Shown here: positions 5,670 to 5,685 of the stretch, one piece after another
How the letters are laid out: every line of letters starts with the position of its first letter
Position numbering within the stretch: the stretch's first letter is position 1
NCBI GenBank assembly: GCA_946408305.1
Contig: CAMJRQ010000089.1
Location: 1 to 5,685, forward strand
Length of the DNA: 5,685 nt
Direction: 5' to 3'
Source of the DNA: an uncultured Prevotellaceae bacterium
GTDB lineage: Bacteria; Bacteroidota; Bacteroidia; Bacteroidales; Bacteroidaceae
The notes under the pieces: generated by a model
The model's database searches: none
What the model saw: the letters and a program-made list of their open reading frames with translations, nothing else
What the model was told of the DNA's origin: nothing
Translations under genes and position numbers: made by a program

Positions 5670-5685
5670 CTGCGAAAGAACGTGT

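Larger units (their letters stand above)
5467..5685. other. Non-coding tail of the window with short-period repeats
   Basis: No convincing complete gene is present after the ackA hairpin. The stretch holds, in order, T-rich sequence (T6 at 5493-5498), a GC-rich hairpin, three degenerate 10-mers, four 7-mers and a small hairpin with a T run. The minus strand has two short open stretches entering from the right edge. They end at stops inside the 7-mer repeat (for example TGA at 5610-5608, 25 codons), and neither resembles a family I know. No TAnnTTTG promoter was seen on either strand. Confidence 0.6.

Noticed and set aside
5654..5685. Partial gene starting at ATG 5654
   Set aside because: Only about ten codons are visible, there is no promoter consensus before it, and the ATG lies within the loop of a hairpin. 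Too little to annotate.

Overview
The window looks like a chromosomal housekeeping segment from a GC-rich member of the Bacteroidales (Prevotella-like is my best guess). Four observations support this. Both divergent promoters carry the Bacteroidetes-type -7 element TAnnTTTG. Recognisable Shine-Dalgarno sequences are missing and start codons follow A-rich leaders instead. A CdaA-type diadenylate cyclase sits directly behind folP. Coding DNA is GC-rich, while the gaps are AT-rich and full of short repeats. The genus is an inference.

Layout: murF lies on the minus strand (17-1312). A roughly 130-bp divergent promoter region (1313-1443) separates it from a plus-strand run of folP (1444-2271), cdaA (2253-3032), pta (3063-4070) and ackA (4170-5363). 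folP and cdaA overlap by 19 bp and pta follows cdaA after 30 bp. The 99-bp pta-ackA gap holds a perfect 17-bp inverted repeat. ackA is followed by a very long hairpin (about 32 bp), which probably ends the unit. The last 219 bases or so (5467-5685) contain no convincing complete gene, only a series of short-period repeats and small hairpins.

Function: MurF completes the UDP-MurNAc-pentapeptide, FolP makes dihydropteroate for folate, CdaA makes the second messenger c-di-AMP, and Pta plus AckA convert acetyl-CoA to acetate with ATP formation. All five proteins appear full length with their key residues. The one clear protein-level oddity is FolP, where the segment that is normally MHMxGxPxxM is replaced and shortened.

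The most interesting signal is non-coding. The hairpins just before and just after ackA are both built from three tandem 9-nt modules beginning AATT, opposed by an inverted set. The module sequence differs between the two sites, but the architecture is the same. Further downstream come a 10-nt-period array and a 7-nt-period array. I did not see a defence system, mobile element, CRISPR array or RNA gene.
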